A stretch of 64,000 nucleotides of DNA from Protula sp. h YS-2021 (taxonomy: Eukaryota; Annelida; Polychaeta; Sabellida; Serpulidae), in the NCBI GenBank assembly GCA_949752745.1, contig OX457027.1:58470053-58534052 (forward strand), read 5' to 3'. Under the pieces are notes generated by a model, which saw only the letters and a program-made list of their open reading frames with translations, had not been told where the DNA came from and searched no databases. Shown one piece after another: positions 27,645 through 41,060 of this stretch. Position 1 is the stretch's first letter, and every line of letters begins with the position of its first letter. The translations under genes and the position numbers were made by a program.

Positions 27645-30225
27645 TAAAAACGCGATGCCATACTTTTCGCTCTTTATATTTTCTTGATATTATTTTTAGC
27701 TTTTACACCTTTTGCTACGGAATTATCAAATTTGTGACCTTTTTGCTTTTAAATGACGAAAATTTACGATCTTCCCGCTTTTTAAGTTGGCTAAGTTTGC
27801 GACCATATCGTTTGACTTGAAAATGTGCGATCTTTTTGCTCAGTCGTCTTTATTAGTTGAAAACAAGTTTCTTTTGTTAAGCAGAGCAACATAGGGGATA
27901 TTTAAATCGAAAGAGTTGCTGTATTTTCTGTTGATTTATTTAGTGGAGTTGTTTTGTTGTCACCAATTATATCTACTGGAACCAATTTTATCTCGACTTC
28001 CTCCCACATGTTTGCTGTGGTGCATGAAAAGTTTATAATGATATGTATAACAATGCGTTTTTCCAAAAAAAGGGTTTCCCTCTATTTTGACAATTTTACA
28101 CAACACTCAATGAAAAACTTTAACAGCACATTCTCTTCAGTTACAAAGAAGTACTTTAATGAGAATACAGTGCATTTATTTACTCACCGATCACTTTCTT
28201 CGTACCATCATACTTTCGCACGATATGTATAGGGGTCAAGTACACGAGTATTTTATCAAAACTCTACATTTAACTATTACTAACATGCACGCGCTCTTAT
28301 CCCGTTAGTGATTAGAATCACGCCACATGAAACGCGTAATTACACAGTACCTAGGTACGTACTTTATTGGAACTTTGTGCAGGCCTATGTTAAAGCCTTA
28401 TTCGTGGCACAAAATAACCTTATGGAGTGATCACAAATTCTTGTGTACGGTGAAAACTCGGAAACATGACCACCCATGGCAATAACGCTTTCATTTCTTG
28501 TAAACTGTTAGTCGTTGGTATTTATTACACTTGAAAGGGGATGGAATGATACTGCATTTGGTTGATTAAAATAGATTCAGATATTCTACGTGAGTCAGGG
28601 ATATCTCTACCAAATGGGCTACAATTCAGTGTTGTTTTGTACTGTTGCGTTGAAGCCAAAACATTTATATAAGTACAAGTTATTGTTGTGGCAAGACAAG
28701 TTCGATGCTGAAAACCATGTAGAACTAAAATGTCACGGCTTTGTGTGTTGGTCTGAATTTAGTTCATTTGGTGGCCTCGAGTGTTGTATGGGCGGAGCTG
28801 AATGACTGAATAAGATGTGTCAAAACTTTTAAAACAGATGAGGAATGGAGAGAAACTAGAGAGAAACAATGCCAACTTAACTTTCGAATGGGACCATAAC
28901 CGCCTTCCGGGGGACCACTCACGTACCAAATGGTTGCCATGCTTGTCCATGACTTTTTAAAACGATCCCTTAACGCGGAGTGCTAATTTTGAAATAACAA
29001 CCCCTTTTAACCAAACGCGGAGTGCAATTCTGAAATAACCCCATTTTCATGGGGGAATGTGGAGTACTGAATGAAAATTACCCCAACCCCACCTTTTTAA
29101 CAAAACTGGCGGACGGCGTCTGCAATGGTAACGAGTTGGTACCAGACTCCTCCGTGGCCCTGGACCCCTACTCCTTCCATACATACGCACATAGACACAC
29201 ACATACGCACACTGTGAATACCTACTTTATAGAGAGCTCCAAATCGCCGTGCTGGCTTTCAAAATACGTGGCATGAGCGTTTACCTTCACGCGTTTATAA
29301 TTCTGTGGTTTGCCCAAAGAATTCTCTCCTAATCTTTCTCAGATATCCATATCCATACTCTGCACTTATTGATTGTTACACTTAGGGAGTTTCTCTCCCC
29401 TAGTTTATTGAATTCATATGATTCTTTAAAGTGGTTCCGTATGATTCCTTTTTTTCTATAAAAAAAACCTGTCAGGAGTACTGCTCTGAGACCGCTAGGG
29501 CTAGGCCGACCAAATTTGGCAGAGATAAAATGTAGCATGTCTTTTTGGTTTATCTCAGTTTTTCAGAAATTCATTAACATTTTATATACAAAAATGGACA
29601 TTGAAATTTTGCAATTGAAACCATTATAAGGCAGGCAAACGCTATGATTAGGCAGTTAAGGCACATGATATGATATCAGCATAGTCATATTGGCCGCCCA
29701 GCTGTCCATATTGAGAGCGATTATAGCATGTGTTTGCTACTGATTGCAGCATATATACTCCACAGGTTTGCGGTAGGGAGTTGGTCATTTCGAGGCCGCG
29801 TCAGTTACAAAGCCGACGTCACAACGACGCCTTTTAATTTGTTCGGTCGCATCTGTGTTATTTTAACGAAGTCACTATTACAGTTTGACCAGCCAACATC
29901 GAAACTACGTTTTTGAACAACCGCTGGGCTAACCAAAAACACGTAAATTTAAATAGGGATCAAAATTAATTACATGACGAAAATTGATGGTGATATTATA
30001 TTTATATACTTGTGCATATACATAGCATTATAGGTCACTTGTATGACTGATTTCTAATTTAAGCCTGTACTCTAGTTACAATAACGATATTACAAAATAC
30101 TGAAACTAATATCGATATCTGAAATTGAAATAACTTACTTTATTATCTGCCATGTAATGGAGGGATATAGTTATAATCGTGTCAGTCCGTCTGTCTGCCT
30201 GTCTGCCGGTCTGTCCACCTGCCCG
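27645..30225. other. Spacer with dispersed repeat
   Basis: 29330-29580 is a copy of a repeat also found at 36420-36570 (shared words TTTATTGAATTC, GGTTCCGT/GGTTCCAT, GGGCTAGG, GACCAAATTTGGC). Otherwise no gene recognised. Confidence 0.45.
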
Positions 30226-30229
30226 TCTT

Positions 30230-30730
30230 TCCTCGTGTTAAATTAACATAACGAAACTATAAATCGGATTGTTTTGAAATTGCAGCACGTATGGAAAATG
30301 TGCAACCTCATATTTTATTCCGATTCATGAAAAATGGTCAAAATGACAGTATTTTGAAATTCGGTAAAAATTAGCATTCATACAATTTGACCGCGTAATG
30401 GAAACGTTGTGTCCGGGAAACATCTCCGACACAATAGGTCGGAATGTTTTGAAATTTTCACAGACGGATAGAACACATATTGAAGGTCTGAAACGTCGTA
30501 TTTTGGTTCTGAATCGCGAAAAAAAATTTTCGAATTTGGCGAAACTTGGCCTTCATGTAATTTTGTCGGCATAATGCAACGTCATGCCCGGACTATACCG
30601 CCGAAACTATATGTCGATTGTTTTAATATTTTACACATGGATAATATACATATGGAAGGTGTGCAGTAGCTTGTTTTTATTCGAATTCATAAAATAGTGA
30701 CAAAATGAATGATTATTTTCGATTATTGAA
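30230..30730 (+). repeat. Diverged tandem repeat, about 175 bp period, three copies
   Basis: Copies start near 30250, 30425 and 30600. Shared framework: GAAACTATA / GACACAATA, then GTCGGAATGTTTTGAAATT-like sequence, then a TATGGAAGGTNTG-like word, a CGTATTTT stretch, and GAATTC/GAATCGCGAAAA. Identity is low to moderate (about 60-70 percent by eye). Confidence 0.55.
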
Positions 30731-30789
30731 AATCTCACACACGGAAAGAGCACACATTGCATGTCTTTTTTAATGTAAAACTTTACTTC

Positions 30790-30955
30790 TGTCGAAATTT
30801 AAAAATGTTAAACTGCTAGAATTGTGAAAACAGATAGTGAGAGTGGCAGTAGTATGGCACTTTGCAAACCGACTTTAGCACTGATTTCATAGGTCATTTG
30901 CTTTACATGGAGGATCGCGTCTCTCTGAGGCTTTCGTCTGCAAATTTGCTTTTGA
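30790..30955 (+). repeat. Dispersed repeat, copy 2
   Basis: Inverted counterpart of 16765-16925; see that entry. It lies directly after the tandem repeat at 30230-30730 and may be part of the same element. Confidence 0.65.
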
Positions 30956-31634
30956 CCTCTCCGCATGATTTTTTCTTTTTTCGGTTGCCCTGTATGTTTA
31001 TGCCCTCTGGTAAAATGCCCTCGGATGAAATTTCGGTATAAACCTCACACTGGTGCAGCGTTAAAATAAATTGTTATGTAATTTGGAAGCGAGTAACAAA
31101 AAGTTAAGGTAAAAAGGTCATGGTAAAAAGGTTAAAAATTGTCTGTTTCATGTTTATTTAATCGTGCATGTACAAATATAACGTATACCATCTAGAAAAG
31201 GACATAATTTTCACGGTTCAGTTTGTAAAGCAAAAATCTAAGTAGATTCCTGTAACACTTTACTCATGCCAGAAAATCGTAATATACACATAATTTTAAG
31301 ATTTCGCCTGCAAAGCCGGAATTGCTTCTGATGTAACAGGATATCTTCAACCACTCAAGGAAAGCTGCATCACCTCAGCCATACTCATTTAAGCTATTTC
31401 GATATATTTGTCCCCACTCTAATTATCCAGGTATAATTTGCACTTTCTGATGAAGTTACCGTAGAATATTTTAAACTCACAATCCATAGTGAGGTTATCC
31501 TACTTTCATTTTCGTACGCGTGTGTAGAACGGGGCGCGGAGAGGGATGTCTTTAGGATATCTTCACTGTGGTATTTTCAGTTGAAGATATGCCTCATACA
31601 GCGGTCTCCAAAAATATTGTCATAAAAATAGGTC

Positions 31635-34471
31635 TCACTGCATTGCCAGTTTACTTGGCACTTGCAAAGTAGCTCTCCGCCGAGACATGTTTTCAGAAAA
31701 TAATGGCGGCATTCCTTCAGATTCGAATACTGCAGGAAAAGCAGGACTTTCCTCGGTCGCCATAAGGCCCTTCGGTGCGGCGGTATATCTCCTTTTATCT
31801 AACCCAGGCATTGACGCACTTTGAGCCTCGGATGAGGACATCGGCATGTGTAAAGAGGCGCGGCGTAGGAATAGCAATTCCGGTGTAGGGATAGCTTGTT
31901 GTGCTGTTTCTTCAGGCTCTGGTAATGGGTTATCTTTCTCACCGTGCGCCATGGGTTTTAAATTCTCCGCGTCCTCGTCATCCGTTGAAGTCATGCGGAT
32001 GAGCGTGGGTTCCTTGGAGTGTACTTTCGTAGACGATCGGTTTTCTATCTTTGACTTGGACATATTGTACTCACCAGAGTCGAAGTACACTCTCTAAAAA
32101 AAAGTAAAATGCATTTACGGTATAAAATCCCGGAATTGTGAACTGGGAATGGGTATGTATGTGTGTCTGGTTGAGGGTGGGGGAGGGGGGGGGGGGCGTT
32201 TGGTGTTGTATGAAGTGGATGGAAGAACGGACGACATGGTGTACTGTTGAACTGCATGTCAGATTTCTTTAAATACGGTAGAAAACCTGTGTAACTGTAA
32301 CAAGTGAAGCCCTGCGTTAATGTGACTGAACAGCTGTTGTCATCCAACGAAACATTGAAGTTGTTTTTGCGGAAAACACATGCAAAGCCACAGCCATTGT
32401 CACAAGGCTACTCGGTCATACTTTCAGACAAAAAAATCAAAGAAAAAAAGACAAGAATGGACAATAACAATCTCTTGCCAATGACCTCTTTTTGTTTGTG
32501 TTAGATTGGACAACACTTTTGATTTTGAATACACAGAAGTCTGTGCCGAAAAGGCCTGACTTAGGGACGGTTTTTCGAATTTCGTCACGGCTTTCATCCT
32601 GTTCGGAACTATCAAACAGCTAAGATTTTTCGCCAGGATATGGGTGTATATATCCGCTTTATAATTGTACATTTTACGATGTGTTTTTCACTGCTGTAAG
32701 CGTAAATTTGCGTTGCTATGGTGAAATCTTGTGCTGGGAGTTGAGGTATGGGGTGGCTGAGAAGAGTCCAAGCGCCCTTGCTGCGTTGTTTCTCAGAAAC
32801 AGTGGTTTTATGGTCACGCGGACGTTCTTTTTCTTTTTTTTCTTTTTGAGCCACGTCAAACATCAACTATTACATTTAGAGCAGTGAAAAACGCATGTCC
32901 TTATAAAGAAGATATATTTTTGCCTGTGTTCTGATGAACAAAAGCCGTATTTTTTGGTAGTCCCGTACTGGATGAAAACTATAAAAAATCTGATAATTTT
33001 TTTTGTCCCCAAGGCAGGCGTTTTTCGGCGCATGCTTCTAGCTTGCAAATATGGTGAATAAACATGCGTTGGTAAAAAAATGGCTGGGAGTTAATATGCA
33101 GCAATTTAATTAGCGATCCATCGAAACAGGAATCTAGAAACATCAACAACTAAAAACAAAAGAAGCGTTTAAATACTACAAATATAAAATTTACACCACA
33201 ACACGTCTGACTTAAACCTTGTATTATCCTATGGTATATATTACCCACTCCTTTTGAGAGACGTTTCTTCAAAAAATCTGAGCCTCCGGTGGTAGATTTC
33301 ATTGCAGGGTATTTAGCCATAAGCTTTGCCTCCTGAGATCTTTCGACAGAGAGCCTGGCCTGTAACAGTCGAATATGCCCTTAGACCTTGTTTTACCAAA
33401 TAAACACGATTTTGGTTGACGAGTTGTAACAATTTTTGTAAAAACAACTCACATTAAAAAATGTTAAAGTACACTGTAATTTTATTTAGTTATTTTTTAC
33501 TTATTGCTTTGTTGTGTACCACTTGTCTAGCAAGTCCCAAGCCAATGTAAGAATGTTTGGGCTTGAATGGACTCACTGGTCCAGGGATCAATTTTAGACT
33601 TCCAGTAAGACTGCTCCAGATCCTCTTGTCAATCATATTGAAATTAAAACCAATGGTTTTACAACCATCTTAGAAATAAGACCACTTTTCGCTTGGCCTC
33701 GCATGCTGCAACACCCAGCGCATGTTACCTGTTTTTTCTGAAAATGGTGTGCAAAAGATTTTATTATCCCCCCTCCCCCCCCCCCCCCCCCCCCCCACTG
33801 TAGTTGTGTCTGAGGGAAAGACTACGGCGTCTAGGTATAGAAGATGAAAATAAATGAAATCGACCCTCAGGTTGTTGTGTATTGTATTAGAACGAAGGCT
33901 AAATGAATCAAACATAACCAATTTACTACCTTCTGAATTACGACATGCAATGACGTCATCGCGACGCATATGAATGTGCACTTGGGAATAATGGATTTTG
34001 GCACATCATAAAATGAAGATGTTTGTGTCAATTAGTCCCAATAAAAAACTAATTCAGAATGAAAAAAATGTTCGAAATAAAGTTGTATGTGTTCAGAAAT
34101 ATGTGCCATTACATATTACTAAGATAAAATATGACTAACTTATAGTAGTTTAATTATATATCACAATGCAGGGAAAAATATATACCGTGAGGTGCTTCTG
34201 GCGTGCGTAATGATGTCTTTGCATGCAAACTAATTTAGCTTCATAAAAAGATTGAGCGAAGCATGAAGATATAAACAAAACATATAGAACTAATAGATCT
34301 AACCTGTTGCGAGGCGTTTTCAGGTTTTTGGACAACACTCTTCTCGCCCTGTTTGACGTCATCATTAGAAATGTCATGTTCATGTGTATCCGTGCGCTTA
34401 TCTGTGGATTCCGCTTGCTGATTCCGTACTTCCTCTTCTTTCACTCGAATTAAGCTGGGTTTGTTTTCCAT
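31635..34471 (-). CDS. Unrecognised 208-residue hydrophilic protein, two exons
   Basis: Exon 1 is 34471-34304 (ATG MENKPSLIRVKEEEVRNQ ... ENASQQ, then CAACAG|GTTAGA). Exon 2 is 32093-31635 (TTTTTTTAG|AGAGTG, ending KLAMQ-stop). Both boundaries are phase 0 and the frame is kept across a 2.2-kb intron. The protein has no signal peptide or membrane segment. It is acidic in the middle (TSTDDEDAEN; EPEETAQQ) and has three basophilic kinase-type motifs in the C-terminal half: LRRASLHMP, DKRRYTAAP and SRRRATLQVP (R-R-x-S/T, PKA-like). The first and third resemble each other and may be an internal repeat. I do not recognise the family. The intron holds G and C homopolymer runs (32187-32199; 33772-33796). 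Confidence 0.65.
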
Positions 34472-36199
34472 TTTGACACAGTTATGCTATCTGATGAAGT
34501 CTGATCAAATCTCGTTACCTTGTTTGTTATATTATTTACAACGAATATTTATAAGCGTTGTGATGTATCCCTTTCCCTCTCTTTTTTCAATGTTGACACT
34601 CTGCACAACATGTCACTTAAGTCACACTTGAAAATATTTAAAACAGCGATCGGCACATCTGCAAACTGTATCGTGTCACTGTGCCAAAGTCACATTTCCT
34701 GTGTAGTTCTCTGACTGCCAATTAAAAAAATGCGTAGTTTTTTTATGGTTGTTTTTTTTTTCTATGTGGTACTAAAGGGTGACGGTCCCATAAGCAATCT
34801 CTAGCAAAAAGCAGTTCACATTCACTAACTTAAGCAGGGGTTTCATAATTTAAGCATGAAAAATACTGCAGATTATTTTTGGAACTTTTCGTTGTCAGAT
34901 GTATGCTAACATGACAACAGTTAGAAGCTTTTAAAAAGTAAACGCGAAGGCATCTGTTACTTTATAAACACTGCAGTATCTAGAGTTCTAGTTACTGGAG
35001 TTCAGCCTCTGTCCCCATTTGCAGGAACACCAAATGGTCTTTTATCACCACGTCTTTCTGAAACATATAAAAGAACAAGTACAACACTAGTGTTCTGAGA
35101 TTTTTGAAAATAATGAAGTTGACAAATTGCTATAAATTGTTGACCAGAAAGACATAAGAAAAATGCTGTGATTAATAAAAACAGTCTGATCTAGTTTATA
35201 TATTCCCTGGCTTATTTATACTGTCTATTCCGATTAACTTGTCCAACACTCCTCATCAGTCATTTTCTTTGCAGAAATTGATACACTTTGTGCACTTGAT
35301 CACCATATACATACGAAAAGTACTTAAGCTTAGCACACATACTGAACACATGCTAAGTTTTTTTAAATTTAGATTTACATCTTCAAGCATTTTGTTTTCA
35401 AAGAGACTTAAACTGAGGGGTTGATGGCCTGTACATCAAATAAAACAGCAGAGAGTAGGGTATAGACAGCTCCGTATATGTCAACAAACCGTCACATGAC
35501 TCCCCGGCATTGGGTATGACCTTCAATATTACTTTATTTATTTCAGCTGCTGCAAAAAGATTGTTTTAACCAAGGCCCTATAGTGAATAGCTGAACTTTT
35601 TTCTCTCCACAATATGATTTTTATTTTGTAAATTCCTGCGCGACCACATGTTTATCCATTGGGAGCTCATGTGTAAAGCACGTATGGCAAACCAAGAGAG
35701 GTGATCAGTTTCTGCCAACGGGCAGAATTGTGCCATTGGGTACCCTTGGTTTGAACCAAATAAGAGATTCAGTACGCGATACCGTATCGCCTTCTTCAAA
35801 TTACTGTGATGTGACTTTGTATTGCATATCTGTACGAATAGCGTATTTGTATTATTTACAAAGACAATACAACTTGGTTAGATCTGTCAAAACGACTCTA
35901 GAGTCATCTTTGTACCGAGTCTTGATTAACAAGAGGCTTGAGGCAAACTGACAAATGCATCTTATCTACAGTAGAGCGAGAAATTAACGCCATATCATTG
36001 TAAGAAAATGCACCGACGAGTTGGAAAAGGTCAAGGGTCTGGCTAAATCTCCAGTTATGATTCCCTAACAAATCGAAAGAAAAACTGTCTAATATAGAAT
36101 TAGAGGTGTTGCATATAACACAAAATCGCGGACGATCGCCGCGGCACTGCCCAGCTCATCCATAAATGTCCGATTACTATTATCAGCCCCAGTTTCGCC
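34472..36199. other. Spacer upstream of the 208-residue gene
   Basis: AT-rich; presumably contains its promoter and 5'UTR, but no core element is convincing. No other gene recognised. Confidence 0.4.
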
Positions 36200-36227
36200 T
36201 TGCAATACAGGGGATTTTTAAACCATT

Positions 36228-36294
36228 ACTACCGCTACTTCTACTATTATTACTTCTACTTTGACTACTTCTACTACGTCTACTCTGCTACTTT

Positions 36295-36326
<32 letters not shown>

Positions 36327-36327
36327 A
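36228..36327. repeat. TAC/ACT trinucleotide repeat
   Basis: Imperfect (TAC)n from 36228 ending in a perfect run of about 12 units at 36292-36327. Confidence 0.85.
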
Positions 36328-36419
36328 TTTGCACTTGGGACGGACTCCCAAAGAGTTACTCTTTTATTGGAAATTCTCGAGGTTTCTCTTTTTTTTTCAT
36401 TTTTGATTTTACACTTGAT

Positions 36420-36570
36420 GATTTTCAGTCCCAACAGTTTATTGAATTCGTACGAGTCGGTAAGGTGTTTCCGTGTGGTTCCATTTTCCGCCATAACCTT
36501 GTCACACCAATCTTCTGACACGGTTAGGGCTAGGACGACCAAATTTGGCAAAGACATATTGTAGATAGAC
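36420..36570 (+). repeat. Dispersed repeat related to 29330-29580
   Basis: Shares GTTTATTGAATTC, TGTGGTTCC, GGTTAGGGCTAGG and GACCAAATTTGGCAAAGA with the copy at 29330-29580 in the same order. A weaker copy may lie inverted near 45770-45840. Confidence 0.55.
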
Positions 36571-39500
36571 GTCTCACTGACATCGGGTCAATGCCGTCTT
36601 TTGGTTCATTGTGGAAATCAAAACAACGTCTAGCTGCCGAAGCTAGATAGACGCCGATTATTTGACATCTAATCAACGTTGCTAATGGGATGCAAGTGGA
36701 TGTTTAAAAACGTCCATTTCATGACTTTACATAAGCGACGTTCTATATAACGTCGATTTTCCTACACTTATTCAACATTGCACCCAAAGATATTGATTAC
36801 ATTCATAGAGAGTGGTATCTTAGTTGCGACCAAAAGCATTGTGGTGAAGAGGTTGACTACACGTCAATATGTTTTCGAGACCAATCACAACCAAATTGCA
36901 ACAGGTTTTAATGCTTAGACCTGGTTTGGTTGACGTCGTAACCAGTAATCGACGTCATAACCATGTCGGAATATTTATTGGGCACAACATGTTTCGTAGA
37001 GTTCAAGTGTAAGTGGTGTCCTGACACTACTTTTAACACATGAATATGAGTAACTTTCAGCCCCCCCCCCCCACGTCTCTCTTAGCGCTTCTGTTAAAAA
37101 TCGATACTCGTTAACATTAACCTTAGTAGTTTACGTCCTTCAAGACTAAATCTCGATAAGATAAAATTTACAAGCACCTTTTATTTCGTGATAAGGTACT
37201 AATTAAACGAACTTAGCCATCAGTTTCATTTAAATTGTTTTTTACATGCAGACACACGGACTGATACTAATAACGCTAACACTAATAAAACCTCTGGAAG
37301 CGAGTTATCTATGGGTTTGTTAATAGTATTTATTCATAAAGTGGCTATTGCTTTTAGAATATTTTTAATTTCATTACGTAAAGTTAATTAGCAGTTTATA
37401 TGTTAAACAGTTTTTATGAGAAACGATAGATGAACTTATATGTGACAAAGTATAATTCACAGGTGAAGTATTAACATCCAAAAACTCTTTGAAAATGTTT
37501 TTTTACCAGCTCTGCAGGTAGTACACTGCATATTTTTATGTGGTATGTCAAATTCAGCAGCAATTGAAAATCAGCTTTTAAGGCAAACCTAAAATGACCG
37601 AGTTGTGCATTTAAAGGTCTCTTAAGGGTAGATTATTTCTTACACATCAGTAGAAAAAAAATTATCACCCTTAAGAAAGTAAAATGTTAATAAGTAGATG
37701 TAAATCCATATCCAAAGCGTCAACGGACAGAAAAAAAGGTTGAAAGTTGAAACTCACGATAGCAATACGTGTGCTATCCAGTTTGGTGTAACTGGAGTAC
37801 TGTAATAGCTGATACGCTGTGGAAAGTTCCAACATGCCAATGTCGTTTAAAATGCAAATGAATTCCAAAACAAATCAGAGGGTGGTAAATTAAATAGGCC
37901 TTTGTGTATTTTTGCCAAAATCGGTCCTCATATCCCTGGAAACGAATCAAATTCAATTACACTATGGATACTGAAAATATGATTTTGTGACCTAGAGCGA
38001 AATTAACCACAGGAATGGAAAATATGCATAACAATATTTGAATGATGCAGAATAATAACAGGTTTCGAGGATTTGGTAGTTGTATGTGAACTGTCGATGT
38101 TCGATATTTGGAAGTGCCGTCATCCTCAGATATTCTGTAAAAATGGTTACCATTTTCATGGCAAAATGAGAAGGAACGATTGACGCATTGCAGAATATAG
38201 ATATTTAAACGCATATGTAACATAGCTTCATATAATTCAGCGGAATGTATTTGTTAAGTTTTTGATAATATCATTGAAAAGCTGGACACGTCCAGGACTG
38301 TGTCTGTTATTTGCTGTTTTAATAGCATGGCAAAATTTCAATTCCGTTTTTTAGGAAAGTAAAGGAGGATCAACTAAACAGACTGAAGTTAAATTTGGTC
38401 ATCCATCATAATAAGACAGCGGGGCAAGCTAACGTTTGAAAAAACGAAATCAGGCGAAAATACATCATCCTTATTCAATAAACCTTGGGATTTCCCAAGC
38501 CTTCAATGTAAAACAGTTCAAAGGCTAATATCGATTTTAAAAAAAGAGTACATTAAATTTAGTTAACAACTTGTGTGTGTTTCTATTCACGACTTGCCTT
38601 TTATCCATCTCAGGAAAGAAGTGTGTTTATATTATATCCATTCGTTTCGGAAGTAGATTCAGTGCTTAGAACTGAATCGTGTTGTTAATTATACAAACGC
38701 ATTCGGAATATCAACTCAAGTAAGCCACACAGCCTTTAATGTTCAATTGATGAACATCAAATTTCTAACAAAACTAATGGGGCATAGATTGCTTTACCAT
38801 CTTTTTTTTAAAGAACACGCAATTTATTAAAAAACATAGAGAGATAAAAAGCGATCGTGATTCATATATTGATCACACGTGAAAGAAAAAAGTACTCGAT
38901 ACTGCCACTAGATGTTATTTATTACGGCTTAAGAGAGGAGGTGTTTATGTAAATCAGAGCCGTAATACAACTTCTTTCTATAGCACAAGACCCAGATCTG
39001 TTCAAATCCCCAAACAAGAATGAAACAAAACATTACAGCGACGCATTTACAGATAGAGACAAGGACATTTGCAGTACTATAAGCAAACTAAAGCCAATGA
39101 TAAAAACTAAACCATTTACACGTTTACAAGCGTGTTTTGAAACAATGTATGACATTTCACATTTCAGAATTGTATTATAATACAAAGGCATAACACGAAT
39201 CATATTTGTATGCCACCAAGCTGCAAAATACCGCCACACTTCGTTCCGGTATAACGGGGCATTAAAAAAAATATATAATGAACATCACGTCATAACGAGT
39301 TGGCCCGTTTTCCCATTTCGGCCTAATTTTGGTTTGATTCGGTCTGCACAGTCTGATTTCGTAATAAATACGTTGCAAGATTTTATGCCATTTTAAACTA
39401 TACCCTTGAATTATCTTGAGTAACAAAATTTAGCTACTGCAAGGTAAGGAACGTTATGTCATAGCTTCAGCAATAAAAGTTTTGTTACTTTCTCAGAATA

Positions 39501-40130
39501 AGCATTGAAAAATCAAAAGGAAAGTTTTTCGCTGAATTTCAAATATGTTACTGGTGTTTGCGATATCCTTTCATCATACCAATGATTCGCCATATCTGTT
39601 GATCATCACACCAATAATTCGCCATATCTGTTGATCATCATACCAGTGATTCGCCATACTTGTGGTTCGTCATACCAGTGACCCGTCATACCAGTGGTTT
39701 TCTCTTTCCAGTTAATTCATTTCACATATTCGAACAAAACTAAGTCCATTGTTTTTATTGCTCCGTCTCAAATGACTACTTTCTTGCGCTATATAAAGGT
39801 GTTCTCTTCTCCCTTTGCAGCTGTGTTTATGACACTTTAGTAGTCAGATATAGCACATGTTGTCATATACGTGTTTTGATTGTTCTGATGTGTAATTTCT
39901 TCGCTCTGATTCACAATAATTGATTTTAGTGCAATTTAGATTAATCCTGTATTATTTCTTATTACAAATAATTCATTTTAAACACACTAAAACATATGCT
40001 GCTGAAGTTGAAAGAAGCCGGGAAAAACTAGATCGATTTCGCTGCCAAGTAACCTAAAATCACTATCCAGAAATCTTACAAATGTCCCACTACCTACGGA
40101 AATTTGTTAAATAGTAATTTCACAATGAAA
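36571..40130. other. Spacer
   Basis: 36565-36970 is unusually rich in ACGT words (GACGTC, AACGTC, CGACGT) and may be a MITE fragment. 37067-37074 is a C run. 39578-39695 is a short tandem repeat of about 30 bp (CCA..GATTCGCCATA units). No gene recognised. Confidence 0.4.
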
Positions 40131-41060
40131 GTTGCGTAAAATCTTGAACTGCCGACGTCTTGATTACTTTTTTGCAAAATTTCAAATAATATTTGAAAAA
40201 AGATGGATAAGGTGACTCAAAAGCCAAACACTTTCTATTCACCAAGTTAGTGAAAAAATACGAACCGCCAACATGAATTAATATCAAACGTCCCTGCCCT
40301 TCACACTCATTGAACCATATTTCCACAACATTTTTGCAATTTCATGCAGAATGAAGGAAAATCAGCACCTAAGTAAAGCTCACAGCGCGTACAAATGGGC
40401 CGGCAGACGGTCAAAAGAGCGAGATTATTGTGCATGTAGTCGTAGACCAGCGGTCTAGAGCCTAATAAAATACCTAGCAAAAACAACCAAGTTAATTTCC
40501 AGTCATATCGATTCAGCAACTTAATTTTTAATTATATTATGAACCCAAGATTATTCTGCTTAAGACAGAAACACATGACTCAACAGAAACTCAAGACTCA
40601 ATAGAGAAATACAGAAAATTTAAACTGTGTATCTGACGTTAATGCATTTGTTATTGCAGTATTAAGCACTGCGGTTGTGACGTGAAAAATTGACAAAAAA
40701 TTACGTTTTTCCAAAATTAATGAATAACTGAACCACATTTCTACTTTCTTTTTGTAATTTGATGCAGAATGAAGTAAAAGTAGCACGTAATTAAAGTTCA
40801 TAGCGCTGATAGACGGGATGACACCCAGATCGACAGAGCCCAGACCATAAGTATAGCCCATGTAGTCGGAGACCACCTGGGCTAAAAGATAATGGAATAC
40901 GTAGTAAGCACAACTAATCTAAGTTTCAATATTTTGATTAAAGACACAAGTTAATTTTCATTAAATTATTAAGTAACACAGTTATTTTTAATTTTGTTAA
41001 CTTGATATTTTTTAGTATTCAGGACTATGGTTATGACGTGAAAACTTTTGGTACATAATG
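40130..41060 (-). repeat. Tandem duplication, about 400 bp units, exon-like
   Basis: Two minus-strand segments are related: 40894-40720 and 40490-40320. Each begins after an acceptor-like TTTTAG / TTATTAG and shares GGTCT(C/A)CGACTACATG and, further on, TTCATTCTGCAT then AAATT and CAAAAA. A third, partial copy of the downstream part (GACGTGAAAA context) is at about 41015-41050. Open frames run through both (VVSDYMGYTYGLGSVDL; LVYDYMHNNLALLTV). They may be decayed duplicated exons or just tandem spacer repeats. Confidence 0.45.

Noticed and set aside
33770..33796. Poly-C/poly-G runs as G-quadruplex regulators
   Set aside because: Several homopolymer runs exist (15762, 32187, 33770, 37067, 59147); nothing links them to a gene and their lengths may partly be sequencing artefacts.
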